The notes under the pieces are model-generated. The model did no database searches and was not told the DNA's origin. It worked only from the letters and a program-made list of their open reading frames with translations. Shown piece by piece: positions 45,199 through 53,573 of a DNA stretch of 64,000 bases. A program made the translations under genes and the position numbers. Source of the DNA: Streptomyces sp. CB03234 (GTDB lineage Bacteria; Actinomycetota; Actinomycetes; Streptomycetales; Streptomycetaceae); NCBI RefSeq assembly GCF_001905885.1, contig NZ_LIYH01000004.1, forward strand, positions 62,001 through 126,000, given 5' to 3'. The first letter of the stretch is position 1. Each line of letters opens with the position of its first letter.

Positions 45199-45831
45199 AT
45201 GGACGCACAGCTCATCGCCTTCACCGGAGTCGCCGCGGGCATGGTCGCCATGCCGGGCGCCGACTTCACCGTCGTCGTACGCAGCTCCCTGGCCTCCCGG
45301 CGCGCCGGCGTGGCCTGCGCCGTGGGCGTCGCGGGCGGGCTGGTCGTCCACACGGCCCTCGCCGTCGCGGGGCTCGCCGCGGTCCTGGTCGCGGTGCCGG
45401 TCCTCTACCGGACGCTCCAGATCGCCGGCGGCGCGTACATCCTGTACCTGGGCGTCCAGGCGGTGCGCGGGGCCCTCAAGGGGGCCACGGGGCCCGTGGA
45501 AGGCGAGGGGCAGGCGGGGCTGGGGGCAGGGCGCAGCCTCCGGCAGGGGTTCCTGACCAATGTCCTCAACCCCAAGGCGCCCGTCCTCTTCCTGAGCCTG
45601 CTGCCGCAGTTCGTGCCCGACGGGGCGGCCGTGCTGCCGCGCACCCTGCTCCTGGCGTCTATCGTGGTCGTGCTCGCCCTGGTCTGGTTCCCGGCCGTCG
45701 CGCTGCTGGTGGACCGGCTCGGGCGGTGGCTGCGACGGCCGCGTACCGCCAGGGCCGTGCAGGGCGTCACCGGTGGCGGACTCGCCGCCCTGGGTGTGTC
45801 GCTACTGGTCGCTCCGGTGGCTGGGCGCTGA
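45199..45831 (+). CDS. LysE-family amino-acid/threonine exporter
   Basis: A 210-residue six-helix exporter (LysE/RhtB). The signature AAGMVAMPGADFTVVVRSSLASRRAGV at the start (GxxxxPGPxxxxV) and the mid-protein FLTNVLNPKAPVLFLSLLPQFV motif are both present. The family exports amino acids or their analogues. The ATG at 45199 has GGGGGAC just upstream and is preferred to the ATG at 45190. Expected to be controlled by the divergent LysR. The 3' end overlaps the convergent DUF6328 gene by 65 bases. Confidence 0.92.
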   Translation: MDAQLIAFTGVAAGMVAMPGADFTVVVRSSLASRRAGVACAVGVAGGLVVHTALAVAGLAAVLVAVPVLYRTLQIAGGAYILYLGVQAVRGALKGATGPVEGEGQAGLGAGRSLRQGFLTNVLNPKAPVLFLSLLPQFVPDGAAVLPRTLLLASIVVVLALVWFPAVALLVDRLGRWLRRPRTARAVQGVTGGGLAALGVSLLVAPVAGR

Positions 45832-46303
45832 GCCCGCGCCGTACGAGGTGGGGGAGCAGCCCCCACAGGCCGGCGCAGACCAGCAGGGTGAAGGCGCCCG
45901 CCGCCAGCCCCTCGGGCCGGCCGTGCACCACGTCCACGACCAGCGACACCGAGCAGGTGAGCGCCAGGGCCAGGACGGCGAGGCCGAGCCGCGCCAGGCG
46001 GGAGGACACGGCGACGATACGGGCCTTGGCGCCCTGCTGGAAGAGCGTGCGGTGCAGCGCGGCCGGGGCGGTGAGCAGCACCGCCGCCACGACGGAGAGC
46101 AGCAGCGTCCCGACGTACATCCCTCGCTGGTAGGAGTCGAGGGAGGCGAAGCGCGGTGTGAACGCCAGGGTCAGCAGGAAGGCGAACAGGATCTGGACGC
46201 CGGTCTGGGTGACGCGCAGTTCCTGGAGCAGCTCGGCGAAGTTGCGGTCGGCACGCTCCAGGGGCGTCTCGTTGCGCGCGGTGCAGGGGCTCTCGCCGGA
46301 CAT
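45767..46303 (-). CDS. DUF6328-like four-helix membrane protein
   Basis: A 178-residue protein recognised by RNETPLERADRNFAELLQELRVTQTGVQILFAFLLTLAFTPRF followed by three more hydrophobic helices (TLLLSVVAAVLLTAPAAL; LAVLALALTCSVSLVVDVV; AGAFTLLVCAGLWGLLPHLV). Function is unknown. Start ATG at 46303 matches the family (MSGES...). Its C-terminus is antisense to the end of the LysE gene. Confidence 0.85.
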   Translation of the reverse strand: MSGESPCTARNETPLERADRNFAELLQELRVTQTGVQILFAFLLTLAFTPRFASLDSYQRGMYVGTLLLSVVAAVLLTAPAALHRTLFQQGAKARIVAVSSRLARLGLAVLALALTCSVSLVVDVVHGRPEGLAAGAFTLLVCAGLWGLLPHLVRRGLSAQPPERPVATHPGRRVRHR

Positions 46304-46355
46304 TCCCGACGAGTACCCCCGCACCACGGCTCATGCCCGCGGGATCACGGCAGGA

Positions 46356-46832
46356 TCAGCGGACGCGTCCGTACCAGACCGACTTCGACCAGATCTTGTC
46401 CAGCTTCACCACCGACCCCGACTTCGGTGAGTGCCAGATCTTGTTGTTACCCGCGTAGATCCCGACGTGGTACACGTTGCTCCCGCGATGGAAGAAGACC
46501 AGGTCGCCCTTCTGCCGGCTGGAGGCGGAGATGTGGCGGGTCTTGTTGTACTGCTGCTGTGCCGTGCGCGGCAGGGTCTTGCCGGCCTGCTTGTACGAGT
46601 ACAGCGTCAGGCCGGAGCAGTCGAACCGGGACGGGCCCGCGGCTCCGTACTTGTACGGTGCGCCCTTCTTGGACGCGGCGATGTTCAGCGCCTTGCTCGC
46701 GTGTGCCGGGGCGGCCTGTGCCTCGGATACGGCGCCGGGCGCCAGCATCGGGCCGCCGACGGCGGCGAGGGTGAGTGCCGAGACGGCACCGGCCCGGGAC
46801 AGCAGAGACGGGACATGAATCTGCGCGGTCAT
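46356..46832 (-). CDS. Secreted NlpC/P60 peptidoglycan hydrolase
   Basis: A 158-residue exported cell-wall endopeptidase. Signal peptide about 1-40 (VSALTLAAVGGPMLAPGAVSEAQA). The catalytic domain starts ALNIAASKKGAPYKYGAAGPSRFDCSGLTLYSYKQAG (catalytic Cys in FDCSG), then YHVGIYAGNNKIWHSP (His). The third polar residue is not obvious. It starts with ATG at 46832 and is preceded by a c-di-AMP riboswitch, the usual control of cell-wall lytic enzymes in Streptomyces. Confidence 0.93.
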   Translation of the reverse strand: MTAQIHVPSLLSRAGAVSALTLAAVGGPMLAPGAVSEAQAAPAHASKALNIAASKKGAPYKYGAAGPSRFDCSGLTLYSYKQAGKTLPRTAQQQYNKTRHISASSRQKGDLVFFHRGSNVYHVGIYAGNNKIWHSPKSGSVVKLDKIWSKSVWYGRVR

Positions 46833-46844
46833 TGCGCAACCCTT

Positions 46845-46965
46845 CGTCAGCCGCCTGTGAAGGATGACCTGTCGGGTTCGGACTGGCGAAGTTGCCCGGC
46901 CGCTGACGCGGCTTCACCCCAAGGGCGACCGATGGGACGAACATCGTTCGGTCACCCGTACTGCT
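46845..46965 (-). ncRNA. c-di-AMP (ydaO/yuaA) riboswitch
   Basis: On the minus strand upstream of the NlpC gene the leader reads GGGGTGAA-GCCGCGTCAGCGGCC, then GTCCGAACCCGACAG, then AGGCGGCTGACGAAGG. These are the conserved core blocks of the ydaO class as found before Streptomyces rpf and NlpC genes. The 5' limit is only approximate. It is expected to turn off the hydrolase when c-di-AMP is high. Confidence 0.75.
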
Positions 46966-47337
46966 TGGGTCCTCCACTCCTGCCGATCCACTCCTGTCGA
47001 CCAGTCATCCGGACGGCGGCAGGACTCGGCGTCCGCCCGGACCGCCCCGCCGCGGTGGCGGGGGCTTGTCGTCGTCAGGGATCTTGACCCATGTCGGGAT
47101 GAAATTCCGAGTCGAAACGGCTGTTTGTGAGGCTCCTCACGACTGATCCATTCGGGTGGACAGGGTGGATTTGGGGCCGGGCGGCGAGATACCGACGATC
47201 CCCTTACCAGGGCCGGAAGCTGATATTCCGCCAGATGTGTACAGCGGGTGCGCAACTCGCGTCGTACGAAATTCGTCCGGTTGCGTACGCTGAACGAGGG
47301 AGCGGTTCTCGTACTCCTGAGCCCATCCGGGGGAGGG
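46966..47337. other. Intergenic region upstream of the riboswitch
   Basis: About 370 bases without a supported gene. It should hold the promoter of the NlpC transcript on the minus strand. ACGAAATTCGT near 47268 is a short palindrome. I see no RNA gene or CDS. Confidence 0.5.
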
Positions 47338-47655
47338 CTACGTCGGTCCCACACCGCGATTCTGAGGCACCGTCACGCGTCCCGCGCGCCGCTCGCCGTC
47401 AAGCACCCGCAACGCCCGCGCCAGCGTATGGGCATGCACATCGCTCTCACCGCGCTCGTGCATCGAGGTCAGGGCGTCGCGCAGCGCCGTCGCACGCCCG
47501 ACGAGGGCCTGTGCCGCGCGCAGGGCGCTGTAGGTGTGGGTGGCGCGCGCCGGGTTGATCCGCCCCAGCAGGTCGACGACTTCGAGCCAGCTGTCGACGA
47601 ACGCGCTTTCGGCTCGGGTGAGTGCGGGGAGCGGCGGTGGCTCGGGTGACTGCAT
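47338..47655 (-). CDS. Hypothetical protein coupled to ClpP-like gene
   Basis: A 105-residue mostly helical protein that I do not recognise (ALTRAESAFVDSWLEVVDLLGRINPARATHTYSALRAAQALVGRATALRDALTSMHERGE...). The start ATG lies three bases after the ClpP-like stop, so it is coupled to it. No membrane segment or catalytic motif is seen. A regulator or partner of the ClpP-like protein is possible but untested. Confidence 0.7.
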   Translation of the reverse strand: MQSPEPPPLPALTRAESAFVDSWLEVVDLLGRINPARATHTYSALRAAQALVGRATALRDALTSMHERGESDVHAHTLARALRVLDGERRAGRVTVPQNRGVGPT

Positions 47656-47658
47656 CGG

Positions 47659-48267
47659 TCACCGCTTGCGGTGGGGGACGACATGGTCGACCAGGCCGTA
47701 CGCCACGGCGGCGGCCGCGTCGAAGACCGTGTCCCGCTCCAGATCGGCGTCGACGCGCTCGCGGCTCCGGCCGGTGTGGCGGGCGAGCATGCCCGCCAGT
47801 TGGCCGCGCAGCCGCAGCAACTCCCGCGCCTGGATCTCCAGATCCGACGGCTGACCGCGCAACGGCTCCTCCATGGCGGGCTGTTGGACGAGCACGCGCG
47901 CGCCGGGCAGGGCCATGCGCTTGCCGGGCGCGCCGGCGGCGAGCAGGACGGCGGCGGTCGAGGCGGCCTGGCCGATGCAGGTGGTCTCCACGTCGCACCG
48001 GACGACCCGCATGGTGTCGTAAATGGCCGACATGGCACTGAGGGGGCCGCCGGGGGAGTTGATGTAGAGCGAGATGTCCCGGTCGGGCGCGGCGTACTCG
48101 AGGTGCAGGAACTGTGCGACGACGTCGTTGGCGGCGGTGTCGTCGATGGGGGTGCCCAGGAAGATGATCCGCTCCTCCAGCAGCTTGGCGTACGGATCGA
48201 GCGTGCGGGTGCCGGAACTGGTGCGCTCGGTGAACTCGGGCAGGACGTGGCGCGCGGCGGGGCTCAT
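47659..48267 (-). CDS. ClpP-family protein with altered catalytic triad
   Basis: A 202-residue ClpP fold: LLEERIIFLGTPIDDTAANDVVAQFLHLE, SLYINSPGG, nucleophile segment TCIGQAASTAAVLLAAG, then RMALPGARVLVQQPAMEEPLRGQPSDLEIQARELL. In active ClpP the last segment contains VMIHQP with the catalytic His; here it is VLVQQP (CTC GTC CAA CAG CCC), so His is Gln. The Asp region near the end is also weak. It is probably inactive or structural, perhaps forming mixed rings with an active ClpP. Divergent from an antitoxin gene. Confidence 0.88.
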   Translation of the reverse strand: MSPAARHVLPEFTERTSSGTRTLDPYAKLLEERIIFLGTPIDDTAANDVVAQFLHLEYAAPDRDISLYINSPGGPLSAMSAIYDTMRVVRCDVETTCIGQAASTAAVLLAAGAPGKRMALPGARVLVQQPAMEEPLRGQPSDLEIQARELLRLRGQLAGMLARHTGRSRERVDADLERDTVFDAAAAVAYGLVDHVVPHRKR

Positions 48268-48296
48268 GACGTGCCTCCTCGGGTCTCTGTAAAAAA

Positions 48297-48311
48297 TGTA
48301 CAGGACGTACA
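48297..48311. promoter_or_regulatory. TGTAC-AGGAC-GTACA palindrome
   Basis: A perfect 5+5+5 inverted repeat, also readable as two GTACAGG direct copies, sits between the ClpP-like start (48267) and the Phd-type ATG (48330). YefM/Phd antitoxins bind TGTACA-type sites, so it is probably the operator and could link ClpP-like expression to the antitoxin. Confidence 0.65.
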
Positions 48312-48329
48312 GGCCGTTATGATGGGAGC

Positions 48330-48665
48330 ATGGCCTATGAGATTCCGGTGACGCAAGCCCGGGCGGAGCTCGCCGATCTGATCAACCGCGTGGTGTACGG
48401 CGGTGAACGGGTGGTCGTGACCCGTCACGGCAAGCCGCTCGTGGCACTCGTGTCGGCTGCCGACCTCGAACGACTCGAAGCGCCGGAGCAGGAGGCCGCG
48501 GAGGAGCAGGTGATCCGCTCCATCTCCACCGTCCGCGACGTCCCGTCCTCCGCCCCGGCCGACCGCGGCCGCTTCGGCATCGCCGCGGAACACCGCCCGG
48601 GCGGCCCGCACCGCGGCCCGCACCACGGGCCGCACCACGGGCCGGGCAACGGGCCGGGTCACTGA
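48330..48665 (+). CDS. Phd/YefM-type antitoxin, orphan, with His/Gly-rich tail
   Basis: A 111-residue protein whose first 60 residues are a clear Phd/YefM fold: YEIPVTQARAELADLINRVVYGGERVVVTRHGKPLVALVSAADLERLE. No toxin gene follows, since the next feature is a terminator and a convergent secreted protein. The tail is HRGPHHGPHHGPGNGPGH, a repeated GPH element encoded by CGGGCCGCACCAC copies. It may act as a regulator of the divergent ClpP-like gene or pair with a distant toxin. Confidence 0.88.
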   Translation: MAYEIPVTQARAELADLINRVVYGGERVVVTRHGKPLVALVSAADLERLEAPEQEAAEEQVIRSISTVRDVPSSAPADRGRFGIAAEHRPGGPHRGPHHGPHHGPGNGPGH

Positions 48666-48694
48666 CGCCACAAAAACTGGCGCCACAAAAAAGG

Positions 48695-48728
48695 AACCGG
48701 GGGCAGCCGGCGATGGCTCCCCCCGGTT
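48695..48728 (-). terminator. Rho-independent terminator of the FG-GAP gene
   Basis: Arms AACCGGGGGCAGCC and GGCTCCCCCCGGTT pair at 13 of 14 positions around GGCGAT. Read on the minus strand the stem is followed by CCTTTTTT, a true U-tract, 19 bases after the secreted protein's stop. It also blocks the antitoxin transcript from the other side. A 12-base repeat TTGGCCGGTCAG occurs twice just next to it. Confidence 0.85.
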
Positions 48729-48746
48729 GGCCGGTCAGTTGGCCGG

Positions 48747-50915
48747 TCAGTACAGGGACCGGTAGTTCTGCCAGCCCGTGGCGATGGCCAGGGTCGCCCC
48801 GAAGGAGCCCTTGCCGTCGCCCTTGTTGCGCAGCAGCTTGCCGTTGGTGTCGCGCGACAGCAGGTCGGGCAGCCCGTCACCGCTGATGTCGCCGACCCCG
48901 ATGATCTCGGAGCGCCCGGCGCCCCAGTCCTGGAACAGCAGCTGCCGGGGCTTGAACGTGCCCTGCCCGGTGCCGCTGTAGCGCCACAGCTCACCGGAGG
49001 AGTCGCGGGCGAGCAGGTCGCCGTGCCCGTCGCCGTCGACGTCACCCGCGCCGATCAGGCGGTAGCCCGTCCAGCCGGTGCCGACGCGGACCGCCGCGTC
49101 CAGGCCGCCGGACGCGTTCGCCTTGTACAGGAAGAGGTAGCCCGTCGTGGTCTGCCGGGCCAGCAGGTCCGGCCGGCCGTCGCCGGTGAAGTCACCGGGC
49201 ACCGCGAAGTCGTCGAAGCCGTTCCAGCCCGTACCGATCTGCACGTGCGGGTTGGCGGCGGAGGACGGGGCGAAGTCGCCCTCGCACTTCCCGCCGCTCC
49301 GCCACAGCTTGCCGTCCGTGGTCCGCAGCAGCATGTCGTCGCAGCCGTCGCCGTCGATGTCGCCGAACGGGATGAACCGGGTCGCCGGGTCCCACGGCGA
49401 GCTCGACCAGTCCCCGCCGGTGGCGCCGATGCGGTGTGCGGCGAGCTTGCCGCCCTCGGTCATGGAGTAGTACTCGCCCAGGCCGTCACCGTTGGCGTCA
49501 CGGTGGGCGGTGCGCCCGCCGAGCAACTGCGTCGTGCCGCGGCTGACGACCGAGGGGCCGGTGCCGTCGCCCAGGTCGGTGCTCAGCTCCCACTGGAGCG
49601 GTCGGCTCACGGCGGGCCTGCCGTCGGCGCCGAGGCCGTCCCAGGTGGCGCGGATCGCGGCACCGTCCCGGTCGGTGCCGGAGATCTCCCGCACCGTGTT
49701 GCCGTACGCGTCACGGAAGGTCAGCTTCCAGGACGCCACCGGGCGGCTCAGCCGCCACAGTCCGGTCCACGGCGACGGGGAGGCCGCGCGCAGGTCCACC
49801 GACTCGCTCGTGCGCGTACCCAGGACCGCCAGGGGCGAGCGCGGCACGGTCACCACAGGGACGCGGATACGGCGCGCCTCGTCGACGTACGCGACGTGTC
49901 CGCCGAACTTGTCGACCGTCCACTCGCCGATGGACGGCCGCTGTGCGAGCACCGTCTCGGACGCGGGCCGACCGGCTCCTCCGTGGAAGTCCCTCAGCCG
50001 CAGCCGGGTCACGTCCGGATCGGAGTCGTCCTTCCAGGCCACGAAGCCGTCGCCCAGCTGTGCCCCCGGCGGCGCCGGTATGCCACGCCCCTCCGAGCGG
50101 TCCCACACCCCGGCGCGGCCCTCGGCGTAGCACCCCCAGTACAGCCAGCGGCCGACCGCCTGCAGATGGCTCGGCACGCACTCCGAGCCGATGTTGATGT
50201 CGGCGGACTCCGTCTTCTTGCGCAGGTCGTACGACCTGACCGTGCCCGTCGTGGTCCCGGGCTTCCACAGCGTGTCGCCCCACACGGCGGCCGCGCTCCC
50301 CGGCACGCGGTGGGCATCCGTCGAGCCGGTCTCGGACGTGTCGAAGGAGCCGACGAGCGAGCCCGGCCCGTCGGAGTTCCTGACGATGATGTACGGCCCG
50401 GACGCCCCCACCACGTTGTCGTACGGGACGTACGAGGTGACGTAGATCTGTTCGGCGGGCACCTTCCCGCCGTTGGCCTCGTGGTACGCGAGCGGGGTGT
50501 CGAGCGGGGTCCGGTAGCCCACGCGCCCGTCGCCCAGCGGCCACAGGCGGGAATCGAACTCGGCGCACGAGTACTCGCTGCCCGCGCCCTCGCACGGATA
50601 GTCCATGTAGAAGTCGCCCTGCACCAGCCGCCGCGGGCCGGGCTCCAGGCCGCCGGAGGCCGGCAGGTCGTACTCGTACAGCCCGCGACCGGTTCCGGTG
50701 TCCGCCCAGCCCACCACCGTGAGCCGGCCGCCGCCCAGGGCGATCCCCTCCGGGCTCCCGGTGCCGTTGAGCGTTCCGAACGTGATGACGGCCTCGCCCC
50801 CGTCCGTCGCGGCGGGTGCCGCCGCGGCCGGGGCCGGAGCGAGCCCGCCCACCGCCAGTGCGACGACGGCGAACCCGATGGTGCGTGTCGTGCGTCTTCT
50901 CCTGCGGATGGTCAT
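48747..50915 (-). CDS. Secreted FG-GAP/VCBS-repeat protein
   Basis: A 722-residue exported protein. Signal peptide about 1-35 (RTTRTIGFAVVALAVGGLAPAPAAAAPA). The first half contains many WD/kelch-like strands. The C-terminal third has FG-GAP repeats with calcium-type loops: DANGDGLGEYY, DIDGDGCDDML, DFTGDGRPDLL, DVDGDGHGDLL, DISGDGLPDLL. Such proteins form beta-propellers that bind carbohydrate or surfaces. ATG at 50915 has GAGGGGGG upstream, favouring it over 50930. Its exact ligand is unknown. Confidence 0.87.
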   Translation of the reverse strand: MTIRRRRRTTRTIGFAVVALAVGGLAPAPAAAAPAATDGGEAVITFGTLNGTGSPEGIALGGGRLTVVGWADTGTGRGLYEYDLPASGGLEPGPRRLVQGDFYMDYPCEGAGSEYSCAEFDSRLWPLGDGRVGYRTPLDTPLAYHEANGGKVPAEQIYVTSYVPYDNVVGASGPYIIVRNSDGPGSLVGSFDTSETGSTDAHRVPGSAAAVWGDTLWKPGTTTGTVRSYDLRKKTESADINIGSECVPSHLQAVGRWLYWGCYAEGRAGVWDRSEGRGIPAPPGAQLGDGFVAWKDDSDPDVTRLRLRDFHGGAGRPASETVLAQRPSIGEWTVDKFGGHVAYVDEARRIRVPVVTVPRSPLAVLGTRTSESVDLRAASPSPWTGLWRLSRPVASWKLTFRDAYGNTVREISGTDRDGAAIRATWDGLGADGRPAVSRPLQWELSTDLGDGTGPSVVSRGTTQLLGGRTAHRDANGDGLGEYYSMTEGGKLAAHRIGATGGDWSSSPWDPATRFIPFGDIDGDGCDDMLLRTTDGKLWRSGGKCEGDFAPSSAANPHVQIGTGWNGFDDFAVPGDFTGDGRPDLLARQTTTGYLFLYKANASGGLDAAVRVGTGWTGYRLIGAGDVDGDGHGDLLARDSSGELWRYSGTGQGTFKPRQLLFQDWGAGRSEIIGVGDISGDGLPDLLSRDTNGKLLRNKGDGKGSFGATLAIATGWQNYRSLY

Positions 50916-51090
50916 GTCTGCCCCCCTCATGATGACGTGATCGCCCCGGATACTACGGCCGCCCGGTCGGACAACGCCCTGGTCGCGCACGGGCGTCGGG
51001 CACGTGGACCGCTCCGTATACGACTTTGTACGACCGGCTCGTGACGGCGGTCCGGGCGGCGCCTTCGGTCCATGAGCGAGCAAAGGGCCA

Positions 51091-51128
51091 GTTAACCTCC
51101 CGGAAAAACTTGTGCCCGAGATTGAAAT
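51091..51128 (+). promoter_or_regulatory. Candidate GlnR-type box upstream of ureA
   Basis: GTTAA-N6-GGAAA-N6-TGCCC-N6-GAAAT has the 11-base spacing of a two-repeat GlnR site (GTNAC-N6-GAAAC). Three of the four half-sites are near consensus; the third (TGCCC) is not. It lies about 105 bases before ureA. GlnR represses urease genes in Streptomyces when nitrogen is plentiful. The rest of the 316-base gap (50916-51231) shows no gene; it also holds a small ACACTC/GAGTGT stem at 51136-51167. Confidence 0.45.
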
Positions 51129-51231
51129 ATCTCTGCGCCACACTCGTTCCTGCAGGTCAACAGAGTGTTGAAGCCGGATAGTGTCCCGCTGCGCCCGGGA
51201 TCACATCGGGCGGGAGACTGTGAGGTGAAAC

Positions 51232-51534
<303 letters not shown>

Positions 51535-51547
51535 AGGGGGCGCTTCG

Positions 51548-51859
51548 ATGATTCCCGGAGAGATCCTGTACGCGGACGAGCCCGTGCCCCTCAACGCGGG
51601 CCGCCCCGTCACCCGCCTCACCGTGCTCAACGCCGCCGACCGGCCCGTCCAGGTCGGCTCCCACTACCACTTCGCCGAGGCCAACCCGGGCCTCGCCTTC
51701 GACCGTCCGGCCGCGCGCGGCCTGCGGCTGAACATCGCCGCCGGTACCGCCGTACGCTTCGAGCCCGGCATCCCCGTCGACGTCGAACTCGTACCGATCG
51801 CCGGGCTGCGCGTCGTCCCCGGCCTGCGTGGACAGACCGGAGGCCCCCTCGATGCCTGA
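51548..51859 (+). CDS. ureB: Urease beta subunit
   Basis: A 103-residue structural subunit (MIPGEILYADEPVPLNAGRPVTRLTVLNAADRPVQVGSHYHFAEANPGL), ending DVELVPIAGLRVVPGLRG. GSHYHF is the family signature. The ATG follows GGGGGCG with good spacing. The stop lies eight bases inside ureC. Confidence 0.97.
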   Translation: MIPGEILYADEPVPLNAGRPVTRLTVLNAADRPVQVGSHYHFAEANPGLAFDRPAARGLRLNIAAGTAVRFEPGIPVDVELVPIAGLRVVPGLRGQTGGPLDA

Positions 51860-53573
51860 ACTGATCCGGCCCGTGTACGCGGACCTCTTCGGCCCCACCA
51901 CCGGCGACCGCGTCCGGCTCGCCGACACCGACCTGCTCATCGAGATCGAGGAGGACCGCTGCGGCGGGCCCGGCCGCGCGGGCGACGAGGCGGTGTTCGG
52001 CGGCGGCAAGGTGATCCGCGAGTCCATGGGCCAGTCCCGTACGACGCGTGCCGAGGGTGCCCCCGACACCGTCATCACCGGCGCCGTCATCGTCGACCAC
52101 TGGGGCATCGTCAAGGCCGACATCGGCATCCGCGACGGCCGGATCACCGGCATCGGCAAGGCCGGGAACCCCGACACCATGAACGGCGTCCACCCCGACC
52201 TCGTCATCGGCCCGGAGACGGAGGTCATCGCGGGCAACGGCAAGATCGTCACCGCCGGGGCCATCGACGCGCACATCCACTTCATCTCGCCGACCGTCGT
52301 CGAGCAGGCGCTCACCTCCGGCATCACCACGCTCGTCGGCGGCGGCACCGGGCCCGCCGAGGGCACCAAGGCCACCACCATCACCCCCGGCCCCTGGCAC
52401 CTCACCCGGATGTTCGAGGCGCTGGAGACGTACCCCGTCAACATCGGACTGCTCGGCAAGGGCAACACCGTCTCGCGCGAGGCGATGCACTCCCAACTGC
52501 GGGGCGGCGCCCTCGGGTTCAAGATCCACGAGGACTGGGGGGCCACCCCGGCGGCCATCGACGCCTGCCTGGGCGTGTGCGAGGAGACCGGCGCGCAGCT
52601 CGCCATCCACACCGACACGCTCAACGAGGCCGGGTTCGTCGGTGACACCCTCGCCGCCATCGCGGGCCGCACCATCCACGCGTACCACACCGAGGGCGCG
52701 GGCGGCGGTCACGCCCCCGACATCATCACCGTGGTCTCCGAGCCGTACGTCCTGCCCAGCTCCACCAACCCCACCCGGCCGCACACCGTCAACACGCTCG
52801 ACGAACACCTCGACATGCTGATGGTGTGCCACCACCTCAACCCGGCCGTCCCCGAGGACCTCGCCTTCGCCGAGTCCCGCATCCGGCCCTCGACCATCGC
52901 GGCCGAGGACATCCTCCACGACATGGGCGCCATCTCGATCATCTCCTCCGACTCCCAGGCCATGGGACGCGTCGGCGAGGTGATCCTGCGGACCTGGCAG
53001 ACCGCGCACGTGATGAAACGACGCCGGGGCGCTCTGCCCGGCGACGGCCGCGCCGACAACCACCGCGTACGTCGCTATGTCGCCAAGTACACGATCAACC
53101 CGGCCGTCGCGCAGGGCCTCGACCACGAGATCGGCTCCGTCGAGACCGGCAAGCTCGCCGACCTCGTCCTGTGGGAGCCGGCGTTCTTCGGCGTCAAGCC
53201 GCAGACCGTGATCAAGGGCGGCCAGATCGCGTACGCGCAGATGGGCGACGCCAACGCGTCGATCCCCACGCCCCAGCCGGTCATGCCCCGCCCCATGTTC
53301 GGCGCGCTGGGCAGGGCCGCGGCGGCGGGCTCGTTCAACTTCGTCACGCAGTCCGCCCTCGACGACGGTCTGCCGCAGCGGCTCGGCCTCACCAAGGAGT
53401 TCGTGGCGATCAGGAACACCCGCGGCGTCACCAAGGCGGACATGCGCGAGAACGACGCCCTGCCGCGCGTCGAGGTCGACGCCGACACGTTCACGGTGAC
53501 GATCGACGGCGATCCGGTCGCCCCGGCGCCCGCCGCCGAACTGCCCATGGCCCAGCGCTACTTCCTCTTCTGA
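51852..53573 (+). CDS. ureC: Urease alpha subunit (catalytic)
   Basis: A 573-residue nickel amidohydrolase. HIHFISP supplies two histidine ligands, GALGFKIHEDWG the carbamylated lysine near 223, HTDTLNEAGFVGD and HTEGAGGGHAPD further ligands, and MVCHHLNP the flexible active-site flap with catalytic His. DSQAMGRVGE carries the last Asp ligand. The ATG at 51852 overlaps the ureB stop. It ends MAQRYFLF as in most ureases; its stop overlaps ureF by one base. Confidence 0.97.
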   Translation: MPELIRPVYADLFGPTTGDRVRLADTDLLIEIEEDRCGGPGRAGDEAVFGGGKVIRESMGQSRTTRAEGAPDTVITGAVIVDHWGIVKADIGIRDGRITGIGKAGNPDTMNGVHPDLVIGPETEVIAGNGKIVTAGAIDAHIHFISPTVVEQALTSGITTLVGGGTGPAEGTKATTITPGPWHLTRMFEALETYPVNIGLLGKGNTVSREAMHSQLRGGALGFKIHEDWGATPAAIDACLGVCEETGAQLAIHTDTLNEAGFVGDTLAAIAGRTIHAYHTEGAGGGHAPDIITVVSEPYVLPSSTNPTRPHTVNTLDEHLDMLMVCHHLNPAVPEDLAFAESRIRPSTIAAEDILHDMGAISIISSDSQAMGRVGEVILRTWQTAHVMKRRRGALPGDGRADNHRVRRYVAKYTINPAVAQGLDHEIGSVETGKLADLVLWEPAFFGVKPQTVIKGGQIAYAQMGDANASIPTPQPVMPRPMFGALGRAAAAGSFNFVTQSALDDGLPQRLGLTKEFVAIRNTRGVTKADMRENDALPRVEVDADTFTVTIDGDPVAPAPAAELPMAQRYFLF

